Shown piece by piece: positions 1 through 8,530 of a stretch of 64,000 nt of DNA; within the stretch, counting starts at the first letter, position 1, and every line of letters begins with the position of its first letter. Position numbers and translations under genes: made by a program. Below the pieces are notes generated by a model, which did not search any database, was not told where the DNA came from, and saw only the letters and a list, made by a program, of their open reading frames with translations. Source of the DNA: Gammaproteobacteria bacterium (GTDB lineage Bacteria > Pseudomonadota > Gammaproteobacteria > Pseudomonadales > Porticoccaceae); the NCBI GenBank assembly GCA_018069465.1, contig JAGPUW010000007.1, positions 29,291-93,290 of the forward strand. The letters run 5' to 3'.

Positions 1-125
1 TATGAGTAATACGGCATAACTTTTATCGAGTAAAACATCGCTTGCAGCGAAGTGAAAGAAACTGCGACAAAGAAAAACACTAAACAATGATGTGCAGAGG
101 AAATATATTGGCATTCTTATTTTAA

Positions 126-251
126 GACTTACTGGCGTCATCATTAGGCAACTCTATTGGTCGCGAAAGCGCAGGGCAAAGTGCGCCAGGTCACGAAGTT
201 ATTCGTGTAGCAGCCCATCAAAAAAAGGGCCGCATTAAAGTGTCGTACTGA
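126..251 (+). other. left-edge segment, short open frame only
   Basis: The first 234 bases hold no complete gene. A short plus-strand frame opens after a stop at 123-125 and closes with TGA at 249-251, about 41 codons, ending in VAAHQKKGRIKVSY. It has no good start codon or ribosome site and I recognise no family. It overlaps the 3' end of the phosphatase gene on the other strand. It could be the tail of a decayed gene or chance. Nothing else visible in 1-234. Confidence 0.15.
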
Positions 252-945
252 CTGGTGAAGTCCTTTTTCTTGCCACCCTCAAAGCACCTTCGGACAAATG
301 ACGCCAGTCATCGGGGAAAAGATCACCCAGGACATAGACCTTTTTATCCACTTTAGAGATAGCGAGAAAAATCGTGATGCCGTAACTTTCCCTACCTCCC
401 GCATGAAGGGTGGCAGGGTTATCATCAATCAGGGGATGGAGATTGTTGATACAGGTGCTGTGTGTCACCAGCACCATGTTTACCCCCTCTTCTTTGTTTT
501 TCAGAATATCTTCTAAAAAATTCAACTTACAGCTTTCATGCAGCCATTCTTTACTGCGACTGGCACCTTTAAACATATACCTGGCTGTTTGCTCCGTGCG
601 TTTAACCGGGCTGTTATAGAAGTGCGTATGAGATTGAGGCAGAAAGGCTGCGAAATTGCCGCCCAGTTTTAGGGCCATATCTTTGCCGCGAACGGTGATT
701 CCAGTATCACCGTCCAGGCATGGAGACTGAGACTTATCACAGCGCTCAGCATGGCGCACCAGAGCCACGACATTGCCCTGCGCCCAGTGTGCCGACAAAT
801 TAAAGGCCTCAATACTGTGACTATCTGAAATATTGACCAGCTCCTCTGACTGCGCCAGCATCCAGATACCCCCTGTCCCAGACAGAGTGCATACTAGTAT
901 TGCCAAACGCCACAAACCACGCATCGCTGGATTTTTTTTAGCCAT
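235..945 (-). CDS. histidine phosphatase family protein (exported or membrane-anchored)
   Basis: Histidine phosphatase superfamily (phosphoglycerate-mutase-like fold), 236 aa. The phosphohistidine motif is present in the RHAE variant (LVRHAERCD, about residue 65), followed by PVKRTEQTARYMF and the second catalytic histidine in VLVTHSTCIN. These acid-base residues imply a phosphomonoesterase that works through a phospho-His intermediate. The substrate is unknown; some exported members (Ais/PmrG type) act on lipopolysaccharide heptose phosphates, which would be a guess here. A hydrophobic stretch at residues 10-27 looks like a signal peptide or anchor, placing it outside the inner membrane. I chose ATG at 945 over an upstream ATG at 1044 because GGTGA precedes it and because the N-terminus then begins with a normal signal sequence. 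It stands alone, with no operon partner. Confidence 0.75.
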   Translation of the reverse strand: MAKKNPAMRGLWRLAILVCTLSGTGGIWMLAQSEELVNISDSHSIEAFNLSAHWAQGNVVALVRHAERCDKSQSPCLDGDTGITVRGKDMALKLGGNFAAFLPQSHTHFYNSPVKRTEQTARYMFKGASRSKEWLHESCKLNFLEDILKNKEEGVNMVLVTHSTCINNLHPLIDDNPATLHAGGRESYGITIFLAISKVDKKVYVLGDLFPDDWRHLSEGALRVARKRTSPVSTTL

Positions 946-1044
946 AAACTTCACCGCAATAGCTCTAGAAACGCCCACTTCACCAATAATAAATACCCCC
1001 TGAATACGAAAAAACTCGAACCCGCGAGAAGGACAAATTACCAA

Positions 1045-1361
1045 GGTTTTATTAAGGCAGCCTTAAGGAGCGAGCAAGCATTGCGCCAGAGCATGCTGAT
1101 CGCCGGCAGTAACATGCTTTATCACAATATGCGGGGACTGATGGAGTCCGACAAAACAAGCGATGTCAGACCTTTGAGCAGTGGCTAAATAGCAACGGCA
1201 CGACGGCCGGCGAGGAGAGAGTAATTATTGTCTGGCGGGAAAAGCGTCCCTTGTACTCAACAGGCCCAGCGCTGCGAGGAAGGCCTCCTGCCGCCGGTGG
1301 TAGCCACCGGTACTGCGGCCGATGAGCAGGCGTGGGTAGATGGAATAAAAAAACGCTAAAC
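1045..1361. other. gene-free stretch with possible coding debris
   Basis: About 317 bases between the phosphatase and moaD. The plus strand has short open pieces in different frames: a 31-codon piece from 1091 and a roughly 43-codon piece that ends with TAA just before moaD and reads PPVVATGTAADEQAWVDGIKKR at its C-terminus. The look is of a broken gene, but I cannot assign a family. The minus strand, where moaE would be expected after moaD, shows no MoaE-like reading. No terminator hairpin seen. Confidence 0.25.
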
Positions 1362-1610
1362 TTAACCCCCCGTTACCGGCGGGAAAAAAGCCACTTCATC
1401 ACCCGCCTTCAACAAATAGTCATCGTCGCGAATCACTTGATTGACCGCCACTAACACTTCCTGCTCGGCAAACATTAACTGCCAACGACCGCCTTTATCG
1501 GCGAGTTGTTTTTTGAGCTGGGCAACGCTTAAGAGATCCGGCAGGGCGAATTCAAGCGACTCCAGCTCAAGCATCTCGCGCAGTTGGGCAAAAAACAGTA
1601 TTTTAATCAC
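1362..1610 (-). CDS. moaD: molybdopterin synthase sulfur carrier subunit MoaD
   Basis: Small ubiquitin-like sulfur carrier of 82 aa. In the family, the C-terminal glycine is thiocarboxylated by MoeB and donates sulfur to cyclic pyranopterin monophosphate in complex with MoaE, making molybdopterin. The beta-grasp pattern is clear ([12 protein letters not shown] at the start) and the protein ends in PPVTGG with the required double glycine. The start is GTG at 1608-1610, overlapping the moaC stop codon, so the two are translationally coupled. Its partner moaE, which usually follows, is absent downstream; the catalytic large subunit must be encoded elsewhere or moaD would be useless. Length matches the family (about 81 aa). 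Confidence 0.93.
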   Translation of the reverse strand: MIKILFFAQLREMLELESLEFALPDLLSVAQLKKQLADKGGRWQLMFAEQEVLVAVNQVIRDDDYLLKAGDEVAFFPPVTGG

Positions 1611-2110
1611 CCTGGCTGCCCGCCAACCATTTCATCGCCACGCTGCCAGGGGCCGGTCTTGCCGCCCTCTTTTGTCAAAACGCGAATGCCATCGATGGTC
1701 ATGCCGGGGTCGACGGCTTTGCACATATCGAAGAGGGTCAAAGCGGCGACCGACACGGCGGTAAGCGCCTCCATTTCAACGCCGGTTTTGCCGTCCAGTT
1801 TACACATGGCTTCAATACGAATAGCGCTATGCTCAAGCTGTATTTCGAAATCGACCTGCACTTTTGACAGCAGCAAAGTGTGGCACAGGGGAATTAGCTC
1901 GGGGCAACGCTTGGCACCCTGAATACCGGCGATACGCGCAACGGCGAGCACATCGCCTTTGGCGTGGCCGCCCTCCTGAATTAGCGCGAGGGTCTCCCCA
2001 CGCATGCGCACATAGCCTTCGGCGACGGCGATGCGCGTAGTGATCGCCTTGCCACTGACATCGACCATGGCGGCTTCGCCCGCCTGGTTAACATGGCTTA
2101 ATTGGGACAT
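1607..2110 (-). CDS. moaC: cyclic pyranopterin monophosphate synthase MoaC
   Basis: MoaC converts the MoaA product 3',8-cyclo-dihydro-GTP into cyclic pyranopterin monophosphate, the second step of molybdenum cofactor synthesis. Family signatures are present in order: MVDVSGK near residue 15, the [16 protein letters not shown] block in the middle, and [23 protein letters not shown], which carries active-site residues. Length 167 aa against about 161 in E. coli. It lies in the minus-strand moa series but is separated from moaB by about 190 bases that contain a foldback repeat, so it may need transcription passing through that element. Downstream moaD overlaps its stop. Confidence 0.95.
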   Translation of the reverse strand: MSQLSHVNQAGEAAMVDVSGKAITTRIAVAEGYVRMRGETLALIQEGGHAKGDVLAVARIAGIQGAKRCPELIPLCHTLLLSKVQVDFEIQLEHSAIRIEAMCKLDGKTGVEMEALTAVSVAALTLFDMCKAVDPGMTIDGIRVLTKEGGKTGPWQRGDEMVGGQPG

Positions 2111-2150
2111 AACTTGCCTTTAATTTTTAAATACAGTTTTGCTTAAGCCA

Positions 2151-2312
2151 GGGAGCCGCTGATTAAGTCTGGACGAAGCAGGCTGTGCTTTAGGGTGTTT
2201 AGATTCAAGGCGCAAGCCGCACGTAATAGCTAGCTATTGCGAAGGTTTGTAACGCAGAAGCTGAATATTCTAAAGTGCAGCATGCGAGTTCATTACTTGT
2301 TCAGAGGTTCCC
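2151..2312. repeat. MITE-like foldback repeat, copy 1 (between moaB and moaC)
   Basis: A roughly 162-base element closely matched, in the same orientation, by a second copy at 28786-28949. Its ends are inverted (GGGAGCCGCTGATTAAG on the left; the right end read in reverse starts GGGAACCTCTGAACAAG). The interior is a long imperfect palindrome centred on AATAGCTAGCTATT, flanked by matching arms (TTCAAGGCGCAA and its partner TTCTGCGTTACAA). No coding capacity, so any movement would need a transposase in trans. The right end reaches into the moaB gene: the moaB stop codon (2301-2303) lies inside the terminal inverted repeat. Confidence 0.8.
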
Positions 2313-2861
2313 TAGTTCTTCTCGACTACCGCAATCAACCCCGCTCGTTGCTTTTAACTGGGCAACGAAATTACAGGGTCGGTGGCTGGCGTCGAGTTGC
2401 TGGGCAATGATGCCGTCCCAGGCAGTGCGACAAGCATTGGTCGAACCGGGCATGCAAAACACCAATGTGCCGTTGGACAGTCCGGCCAGCGCCCGCGACT
2501 GCACGGTGGAGGTGCCAATATCTGCATAGGAGATTTGCCGAAAGAGTTCGCCGTAGCCATCGATAGTGACATCAAACAAGGGCTCAACGGCCTGGGGTGT
2601 CGAATCGCGCCCGGTAAAACCGGTACCGCCCGTAATCAACACGACTTGTATGTCGTCCGAGGCAATCCACTTAGCGACCAGTGCACGTATTTGATAGAGT
2701 TCATCTTTGAGAATCACTTTCTCTGCGAGCTGGTGACCCGCCGCCAATAGATTATCGACCAGGCATTTTCCGGAGGTATCGCTATCTTCATCGCGACTGT
2801 CTGAAACCGTTAATACGGCGATCGTCAAAGGCTGAAAGTTTTCCGCGTAATTCTTTGCCAT
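2301..2861 (-). CDS. moaB: molybdenum cofactor biosynthesis protein MoaB
   Basis: MogA/MoaB family, trimeric molybdopterin-binding fold. In proteobacteria MoaB's exact role is uncertain; related MogA adenylylates molybdopterin. Motifs present: VLTVSDSRDE near the N-terminus, the DDIQVVLITGGTGFTGRD loop, and GTSTVQSRALAG followed by VFCMPGSTNACRTAWD, which are the pterin-binding elements. 186 aa, about 16 longer than E. coli MoaB. The extra C-terminal tail (after the FVAQLK position) ends in GNL with its stop codon supplied by the terminal repeat of the adjacent foldback element, so insertion of that element probably rewrote the last codons. It follows moaA by about 40 bases. Confidence 0.93.
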   Translation of the reverse strand: MAKNYAENFQPLTIAVLTVSDSRDEDSDTSGKCLVDNLLAAGHQLAEKVILKDELYQIRALVAKWIASDDIQVVLITGGTGFTGRDSTPQAVEPLFDVTIDGYGELFRQISYADIGTSTVQSRALAGLSNGTLVFCMPGSTNACRTAWDGIIAQQLDASHRPCNFVAQLKATSGVDCGSREELGNL

Positions 2862-2901
2862 TACTCAATTCCCTCCATCTATCTTTTGTTCATAAACGCC
2901 A

Positions 2902-3885
2902 CTAACCACCGAGCATTGCCAGATGACTGGTGCCACCCGTGTAACCGTCCTGCAAATAATGGCTGACTTTTTTGTCATTTAATTGCGCTTGCATAAAGGC
3001 AATTAATTCGTCTTTTTGATCTTCGCGCTGCAGCAGCTGGCGCAGCTCTATACCGTTGTCAGAAAACAGGCAGAGGTGCAGCTTGCCGGTGGCGCTGATG
3101 CGCAGGCGATTACAGCTCGCACAAAAGTCCTTGCTGTAGGGCATGATGAGACCAATACGGCCCTGGTAGTCGGGGTGATAAAACTCTTCAGCCGGGCCGG
3201 CGTCTTTCGAGCGCAGGGCGGGCTCCCAGCCCTCACTCAGCAGGCGCTGTTTGATACTTTCACCAGACACATGGTTACGCTGATAAAACTCTTCATTATC
3301 GCCGGTCTGCATTAACTCAATAAAACGCAGAGTCAGGGGTTTGTGTTTTACCCAGGCCAGAAACTGGTCAATTTGATTGCCATTGTAAGACTTCATCATC
3401 ACCACATTGACTTTAATGGCCTTCAGGCCCAGGGCAGCAGCGCGGTCGAGACCGTCGAGCAACTCCTGCAAACGGTGATGGCCGGTAATGGCCTGAAATA
3501 TTGAGGGGTCGAGACTGTCGATACTGAGATTAAGGCCGTCTAGACCGGCCTCAACCCAACTGTCGATACGCTCGGGCAGCTTATAGCCATTAGTGGTGAT
3601 CACCACTTTTTCAATACCCGGGGTTTGTTTCACGGCGGCAATAATTTCGGCCAAATCGCCACGCACCGAGGGTTCACCCCCGGTAATGCGAATTTTGCGT
3701 GTACCCGCCTGAGCAAAAGCCGCTGCAATATTGCGAATTTCATGCAGGCGCAAAAAACCGCCGCCCGCGCGACCGCTATCGCCTTGATAGCCCTCGGGCA
3801 GACAGTAATTGCAGCTGAAGTTGCAAACATCGGTGATAGACAGGCGCAAGTAACGGAACTCGCGCCCGAAGTAGTCTTGTAACAT
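2902..3885 (-). CDS. moaA: GTP 3',8-cyclase MoaA (radical SAM)
   Basis: First enzyme of molybdenum cofactor synthesis: a radical SAM protein that rearranges GTP to 3',8-cyclo-dihydro-GTP. The N-terminal cluster motif is DVCNFSCNYC (Cys 21, 25, 28 in my numbering), the SAM-binding TGGEPSVRGD follows, and the second cluster is made by FCASCNRLR plus a later Cys in LHLCLF. The protein ends in the conserved double Gly. I place the start at ATG 3883-3885, giving 327 aa (E. coli MoaA is 329), because it begins LQDYFGREFRYLRLS like the family and is preceded by GGAAAGGTG. The longer frame to ATG 3984 would run through the probable riboswitch. Likely controlled by that leader. Confidence 0.95.
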   Translation of the reverse strand: MLQDYFGREFRYLRLSITDVCNFSCNYCLPEGYQGDSGRAGGGFLRLHEIRNIAAAFAQAGTRKIRITGGEPSVRGDLAEIIAAVKQTPGIEKVVITTNGYKLPERIDSWVEAGLDGLNLSIDSLDPSIFQAITGHHRLQELLDGLDRAAALGLKAIKVNVVMMKSYNGNQIDQFLAWVKHKPLTLRFIELMQTGDNEEFYQRNHVSGESIKQRLLSEGWEPALRSKDAGPAEEFYHPDYQGRIGLIMPYSKDFCASCNRLRISATGKLHLCLFSDNGIELRQLLQREDQKDELIAFMQAQLNDKKVSHYLQDGYTGGTSHLAMLGG

Positions 3886-4056
3886 ATCAAACACCTTTCC
3901 AATGTCGGGAGGATAGAAGGTTTCCCCGCTATCCCTCTGAATCGTCTGCCAGCCAATACGCGTTGTATTGAGCAAAGGCAGCATTCACGGCTCCCGGGTT
4001 CGTACTCGCCAGCCTGTTAAATGGCCGGTGGCGCTTAGAACACCGAAGCTCGGAGT
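3886..4056 (-). promoter_or_regulatory. probable Moco (molybdenum cofactor) riboswitch in the moaA leader
   Basis: Read on the minus strand, the moaA leader ends TCCTCCCGACATTGGAAAGG then TG and a short gap to ATG. The E. coli moaA leader, the type member of the Moco RNA motif, has the same arrangement as I remember it: a GC hairpin, then CTCCCG, then CTGGAAAGGTG just before the start. Here the hairpin is GGATAG (read at 3934-3929) pairing with CTATCC (3916-3911). Upstream, GCCGTGAATGCT resembles the E. coli stretch GCCGTGACAATGCT. The RNA would sequester the AAAGGTG ribosome site when Moco is plentiful. The 5' boundary and the P1 helix are not resolved. The remaining bases to 4246 show nothing clear. 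Confidence 0.6.
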
Positions 4057-4246
4057 TTGTTAGTAATAAATTGTGTTCAGGCTTATACCTGAAGGATCAG
4101 TTTACCACAGTGTAGCAGCGGTGAAATATCAGCTACAGAAGCCCAAAATAGAGACAAGAACGCGTTGCAGCGTAGCTAACAAGGCCCATTCCCCATTTAT
4201 ATATGGGCGTGTTAATGGGCCGGGGTGGATGGAATAAAGAGTGCGG

Positions 4247-5491
4247 CTAAGCGGCGATTTTATACACCAGACGCTTAAATTCATGACTGAAGGGATGCCA
4301 GAAACCATAGGCTCGCTGGGTGAAAATCAGTGCCGACACGCCCGCCTGAGGGGAAATCCACGAGTGAGTTCCAGCCATGCCGCCCCAGTGGTATTCGCCA
4401 ATGGCACTGTCTGGCTCACCTGTCGCCGGGGCGTTTTTAATCGCAAAACCGAGGCCGAAAACCGTATTGGGCATATCCCAGGTGGGCAACTTGACCTTGA
4501 GCCCTTCGCGCAGCTGGTTGCTGTGCATTAGCTCCACCGAGGCCGACGAAAGAATGCGCTGCCCCCGCCACTCGCCACCGTTAATAATCATCTGAATAAA
4601 GGTGGTGTAATCGGCGATAGTGGTCACCAGACCGCCGCCGCCAGAATGATAGCTCTTGGGTTCCAGCACACTGCCAATCATAATATCTGGGCAAGGCTTC
4701 AGACCCGGCACCATGGGGTCGCGCAAGTCGATGGGGGAATAGTTAGTGGTCAGACGGTGATGGTTTTCTGGCGGCACGTCAAAGCCCGTATCGACCATAG
4801 CCAGCGGCTCAAAAATTCGCTCTTTAAGAAAGGCGAGAAAACTTTTGCCCGACCAAATTTCTACCAGTCGCGCCAATATGTCGATACTAATACTGTACTG
4901 CCACTCTTCGCCGGGTTGATAGAGCAGGGGCAGTTTCGCCAGTTTATCAATCATTTCTGTCAGCGTTGATTCCTTCCCCATCATGCGCTGTTCGACGTAA
5001 ACCTTGTCCACCGGGTTGGTCATAAACAGACCGTAGGCAAAACCCGCCGTGTGGGTAAATAAGTGGCGAATGGTGGGTGGAGTTTGCAGAGGCTGTGTAT
5101 CGTCGAGATCTTTCGCGCCTTTATTTAGCACCTGCAAATCTTTGAACTGGGGAATGTATTTTTCAACCGGGTCGTCGAGATCAAAGGCACCATCGTCATA
5201 CAAAATCATGGCGGCGGCGGAGGTGACGATTTTAGTATTGGAATAGGCGCGAAAGATGGCATCGTCACGCATTGGCGTTTGAGCCCCTATATCCATATAG
5301 CCCCAGGTTTTCACATCGACAATATCAGTGCCTTTTAAAATGACCGCCGACAGGCCACTGACGAGATTGTCATCGACATAGCGCTGCATGGCATCGTGAA
5401 TTTCACTGAAATCGTAACTTGAGGGTCTTTTCTCTAGCGTGGTAATTGTTATTCTCCTTAATTGAATAGATCGGCTTTCAAGGCTTATCAT
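4247..5491 (-). CDS. serine hydrolase, class C beta-lactamase family (EstB-like)
   Basis: Beta-lactamase-fold serine hydrolase or esterase. The nucleophile motif SxxK appears as SNTK in RAYSNTKIVTSAA, and the Tyr motif as YSIS in WQYSISIDILARLVEIW; a late GGMAGTHSWISPQ occupies the place of the KTG/HxG box. There is no obvious signal peptide, so it is probably a cytoplasmic esterase such as EstB rather than a periplasmic lactamase. Start is open: the ATG at 5491 lacks a ribosome site, while AAGGAG at 5453-5458 lies seven bases before an in-frame ATT at 5444-5446, giving about 399 aa. ATT initiation is rare but known (infC, pcnB). Monocistronic, between moaA and gspD on the same strand. Confidence 0.85.
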   Translation of the reverse strand: MISLESRSIQLRRITITTLEKRPSSYDFSEIHDAMQRYVDDNLVSGLSAVILKGTDIVDVKTWGYMDIGAQTPMRDDAIFRAYSNTKIVTSAAAMILYDDGAFDLDDPVEKYIPQFKDLQVLNKGAKDLDDTQPLQTPPTIRHLFTHTAGFAYGLFMTNPVDKVYVEQRMMGKESTLTEMIDKLAKLPLLYQPGEEWQYSISIDILARLVEIWSGKSFLAFLKERIFEPLAMVDTGFDVPPENHHRLTTNYSPIDLRDPMVPGLKPCPDIMIGSVLEPKSYHSGGGGLVTTIADYTTFIQMIINGGEWRGQRILSSASVELMHSNQLREGLKVKLPTWDMPNTVFGLGFAIKNAPATGEPDSAIGEYHWGGMAGTHSWISPQAGVSALIFTQRAYGFWHPFSHEFKRLVYKIAA

Positions 5492-5575
5492 TATAAGACT
5501 AGCAATTACCTGTAGGCCTTGAAACCGGAGGGGACGTTACTGCGATAATCTGGGAGCTCGCGCTGCGGGACAGGG

Positions 5576-5633
5576 GCCTAAATAAGCCTGGCGAACTCAG
5601 CAGCAAGGCGCACTGGCAAGTGCTATTTAGGGC
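5576..5633 (-). other. stem-loop downstream of gspD
   Basis: Inverted repeat GGCCTAAATA ... TATTTAGGGC (nine of ten pairs) enclosing a second small hairpin, GCACT-TGCC-AGTGC on the minus strand. It begins four bases after the gspD stop. There is no U-tract, so it is not a classical rho-independent terminator; it may stabilise the 3' end of the secretion operon mRNA. Confidence 0.4.
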
Positions 5634-5637
5634 TAGT

Positions 5638-7857
5638 CTAATTCAGATAGCTAAAATCGACACCCTGCATTTTTTTGCGATATTCTTCGGTGACACTTCT
5701 CGCTTCATTGCTGTTAGTAATGGCAATCGGCTTAATCATCACCACCAACTCAGTTTTGCTCTCAATTTTTTCTGTGCCGCCAAATATAAAGCCCACATAA
5801 GGAATGTCCTTTAAAAAGGGAATGCCGCGGTTGGCACTCTGCTTGTTCTCACGAATCAAACCGCCGAGAACGATAGTTTCATTACTCTGCACCGCAACAC
5901 TGGTGGTAATTTCACGCTGAATTATCGTCGGCGAGTCGATCCCCGAAGTATCGGTTTGATCAACGTCATCGACCCGCTGGGTAATATCCATTATCACCAT
6001 GCCCCCGGCATTCACCCGTGGCGTTACCTCCAGGGTGACACCCGTGTCGCGGTATTGAATCTGGCTGGTGGTATTAAGATCGTCAGAAGCGGTGTTGGTC
6101 GTTTCAGAGGTGCGAATAGGCACCTGATCACCCACGCGAATCGTTGCCGTATGGTTGTCGAGCACCATTAGCGAAGGCGACGACAGGACATTGAGGCGCG
6201 AGTCCCCCGCCACCGCATTAAGTACCGCGCGGGTGCCCGCCGCGTCAAACAGCGCATAGGTAAAATCTGCTGGATTTAACACACCGGGCAAGGTGCTACC
6301 CACGATGCCGCTGGGGGGAATGTTCAGCCCGCCAACACCGTTAAAGCGACCGTGGCTATTCTTAAAAAACCACTGCAGGCCATACTTCAATTCTTTATCG
6401 AGAGTCACTTCTACAATCGAGGCTTCAACCAGCACTTGCAGTGGCAGCACATCCAGCTTTTTAAGGGCTTTTTCTATTCCCTTGTAGTCCCCCGGCGTAG
6501 AGGAGATAACCAGCGCATTATTTTCCGTATCGGCAATAATTGTTACCTCGCCAACGTCGAGAGTACCTGCACCCTGGTTTTTCTGTGTTTTAACACCCGG
6601 CTTTTTGACGCTATTTTTAGCATTGCTGACACTCGCCCTGCCCGCCTGCCGCACGGCCCGGCCCAAATCTGACTTGCGTTTACTGTCAAATAACTGGCTG
6701 AGAATGTCAGCCAAATTTTCAGCCTTGCCATTCTGTACATGGTAGACATACATGTTGGCGCCATTTAAATTCTCAGCCTGATCGAGGCGTCGAATCCAGG
6801 TTTCAGCCTTTTTTAAATATTGCTTTTGGGCACTGACGACAAGAATGGCATTGAGTCGCTCCACTTCGATAAAATCAACCAGACCCGCCAGGGGGCCCTC
6901 TGACTGATTCCCGAAGATAGTCTCCAGCTCGCTGAGAATAGTCACTGCATCAACATTTTCCAGGCGAAAAAACCCCACCGATTTGCCCTGTAACTGGTCG
7001 ACATCGAAAATACCGATCGTTTGGCGGATATTGGCCAACTCACCGTGAGGCCCTGCCAACAACAAGATGTTGCGGTAGTCATCAACCACGATTTTAGTTT
7101 TTGTGGTTTTTACGGTTTCAATAATTTTATTCATTTGCCCTGCGCCAATATATTGCAGGGGCACAATCAACACCTGGTAACCTTTTGCTGGGTCCAGGCG
7201 TGTGGAGGCGGACAGACCGGTGGGCACCGAGCCATCACTGACGGCAAGAATTTCGTAAAAGTCACCATTTTTTATCAACACTGCCCCATTAACCTGGAGC
7301 AAACTTTCCAGCGTTGACAGTAAAGCATCGTGACTAATGGGCCGGGTTGTGCGCATCGACACATTGCCATTGACGCCCTCGTCGATGGCGTAATTGAGCT
7401 TGAGGATATCGCCAAGAATAGTTTTAACGACCTCGCGGATGGGCGAGGCTTCAAAGTTCAAGGTCACATCGCCCTCGCCGTTATCGCGATAGTTATTACC
7501 AGCGGTGCCGCTGGCAATAAAACGCCCATTGCCAAGGTATATTTCGCTCGCTGTGCTTTCTGCGGTAGCGCCATTTTGGCTGCCACCGGTAACAGTTTGG
7601 CTAGCGCTGGACACCGCTTGCTCACTGGCGGGGAGAACGACCTCTTCAACAACAGCATCGGGCACTTGCGCGGCCTGTTCTTTTAACAGCGCCTCATCAA
7701 CTCTTTCCATCAGCGGCTGTTCAGCACAGGCGCCCAGTAAAAAGAGTGTGCAAAAAGTCACTGTCAAACCGTACTTAATTTGACCCTGGGCGCTTGTGAT
7801 ACCCGCACACATTAATTTTTTCACGTCTTTGTTTTTCCCATCGTTAAACCAGGCCAT
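5638..7857 (-). CDS. gspD: type II secretion system secretin GspD
   Basis: Outer-membrane secretin, forming the multimeric exit channel of the T2SS. The N-terminus has a hydrophobic stretch and a lipobox (LLGAC, Cys near residue 44), so it is a lipoprotein and need not have a pilotin. N0-N3 domains follow (for example GNVSMRTTRPIS, the KTIVVDDYRN region and AILVVSAQKQYLKKA), then the secretin core with VEASIVEV, DNHTATIRVGDQVPIRT and the IVLGGLIRENKQ signature. I use ATG at 7855-7857, which has AGGA upstream, rather than TTG at 7860. It is the last gene of the gspE-to-D operon, as in the Xanthomonas xps cluster. Confidence 0.95.
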   Translation of the reverse strand: MAWFNDGKNKDVKKLMCAGITSAQGQIKYGLTVTFCTLFLLGACAEQPLMERVDEALLKEQAAQVPDAVVEEVVLPASEQAVSSASQTVTGGSQNGATAESTASEIYLGNGRFIASGTAGNNYRDNGEGDVTLNFEASPIREVVKTILGDILKLNYAIDEGVNGNVSMRTTRPISHDALLSTLESLLQVNGAVLIKNGDFYEILAVSDGSVPTGLSASTRLDPAKGYQVLIVPLQYIGAGQMNKIIETVKTTKTKIVVDDYRNILLLAGPHGELANIRQTIGIFDVDQLQGKSVGFFRLENVDAVTILSELETIFGNQSEGPLAGLVDFIEVERLNAILVVSAQKQYLKKAETWIRRLDQAENLNGANMYVYHVQNGKAENLADILSQLFDSKRKSDLGRAVRQAGRASVSNAKNSVKKPGVKTQKNQGAGTLDVGEVTIIADTENNALVISSTPGDYKGIEKALKKLDVLPLQVLVEASIVEVTLDKELKYGLQWFFKNSHGRFNGVGGLNIPPSGIVGSTLPGVLNPADFTYALFDAAGTRAVLNAVAGDSRLNVLSSPSLMVLDNHTATIRVGDQVPIRTSETTNTASDDLNTTSQIQYRDTGVTLEVTPRVNAGGMVIMDITQRVDDVDQTDTSGIDSPTIIQREITTSVAVQSNETIVLGGLIRENKQSANRGIPFLKDIPYVGFIFGGTEKIESKTELVVMIKPIAITNSNEARSVTEEYRKKMQGVDFSYLN

Positions 7858-7885
7858 CAATCATCCTGTTATTTCATACTGCAAT

Positions 7886-8530
7886 TTAAAGGCGCTCGGC
7901 CTGCGTTTTTTCTGCTGGCTTCGCCAACCTTGGTCGCGTTTTTTGCTGCAGTGTTCGCGTCTTATTGCGAGTGTCGCCGGGGCGGGTTCTGACCGCCGAT
8001 CGCGATTGTTTGCGCAGTGCTCTTTTCGACTGCTTCACCGGCTCGCTAACCAGTAAGCGCACTGTATCGCTCTCACCATTTTTTATTAAGACCACCCGAT
8101 CAGCACTAATACTTTCCACTTTCCAGCCATCAAGTAGCATCTCGGGCTCTAGCTTTAAGTGTCTCTGGCCCTGCTTTTCATTGAACATGGCATAACTGTC
8201 ATCATCCGTTATTACCACTCCCGCCAGTAGCCAGTTTTCGGAGGCCCTGCCACTGGCCGTTGCTGTCGACTGCTGCACAGACGCTTTCGGTTTTCTGTCG
8301 GGGCTGAATAAAGTGCGCCGTACCAGCTCCTCATAAGTGCTTTGTGGCGCTAGTTTTACAGGGTTCAGTAATTCAAAAGTCGATGGCGAAGCAGAGACCT
8401 GTCCGCTGTCCTGCCCCCCCAGCATTGAAAAATACAGCAGCTCAATGATCAGCAACAATGACAAAATCGCGACGCTATAGCGCAATAGCGTACCCAGGGG
8501 TGTCGCGGCGAACCAAAACTTTTTGTTCAT
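7886..8530 (-). CDS. T2SS inner-membrane protein of GspC/XpsN type
   Basis: 214 aa bitopic membrane protein: a short cytoplasmic N-terminus, one transmembrane helix (about residues 16-35), then a periplasmic HR-like domain including RTLFSPDRKPK and WLLAGVVITDDDSYAMFNEKQG, which is the usual GspC homology region that contacts the secretin. A PDZ domain typical of classical GspC is absent. Position between gspM and gspD equals XpsN in Xanthomonas, where N substitutes for C. The C-terminal 40 residues are strongly basic and Ser/Arg/Lys rich. Its start overlaps the gspM stop (8527-8530). Confidence 0.75.
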   Translation of the reverse strand: MNKKFWFAATPLGTLLRYSVAILSLLLIIELLYFSMLGGQDSGQVSASPSTFELLNPVKLAPQSTYEELVRRTLFSPDRKPKASVQQSTATASGRASENWLLAGVVITDDDSYAMFNEKQGQRHLKLEPEMLLDGWKVESISADRVVLIKNGESDTVRLLVSEPVKQSKRALRKQSRSAVRTRPGDTRNKTRTLQQKTRPRLAKPAEKTQAERL

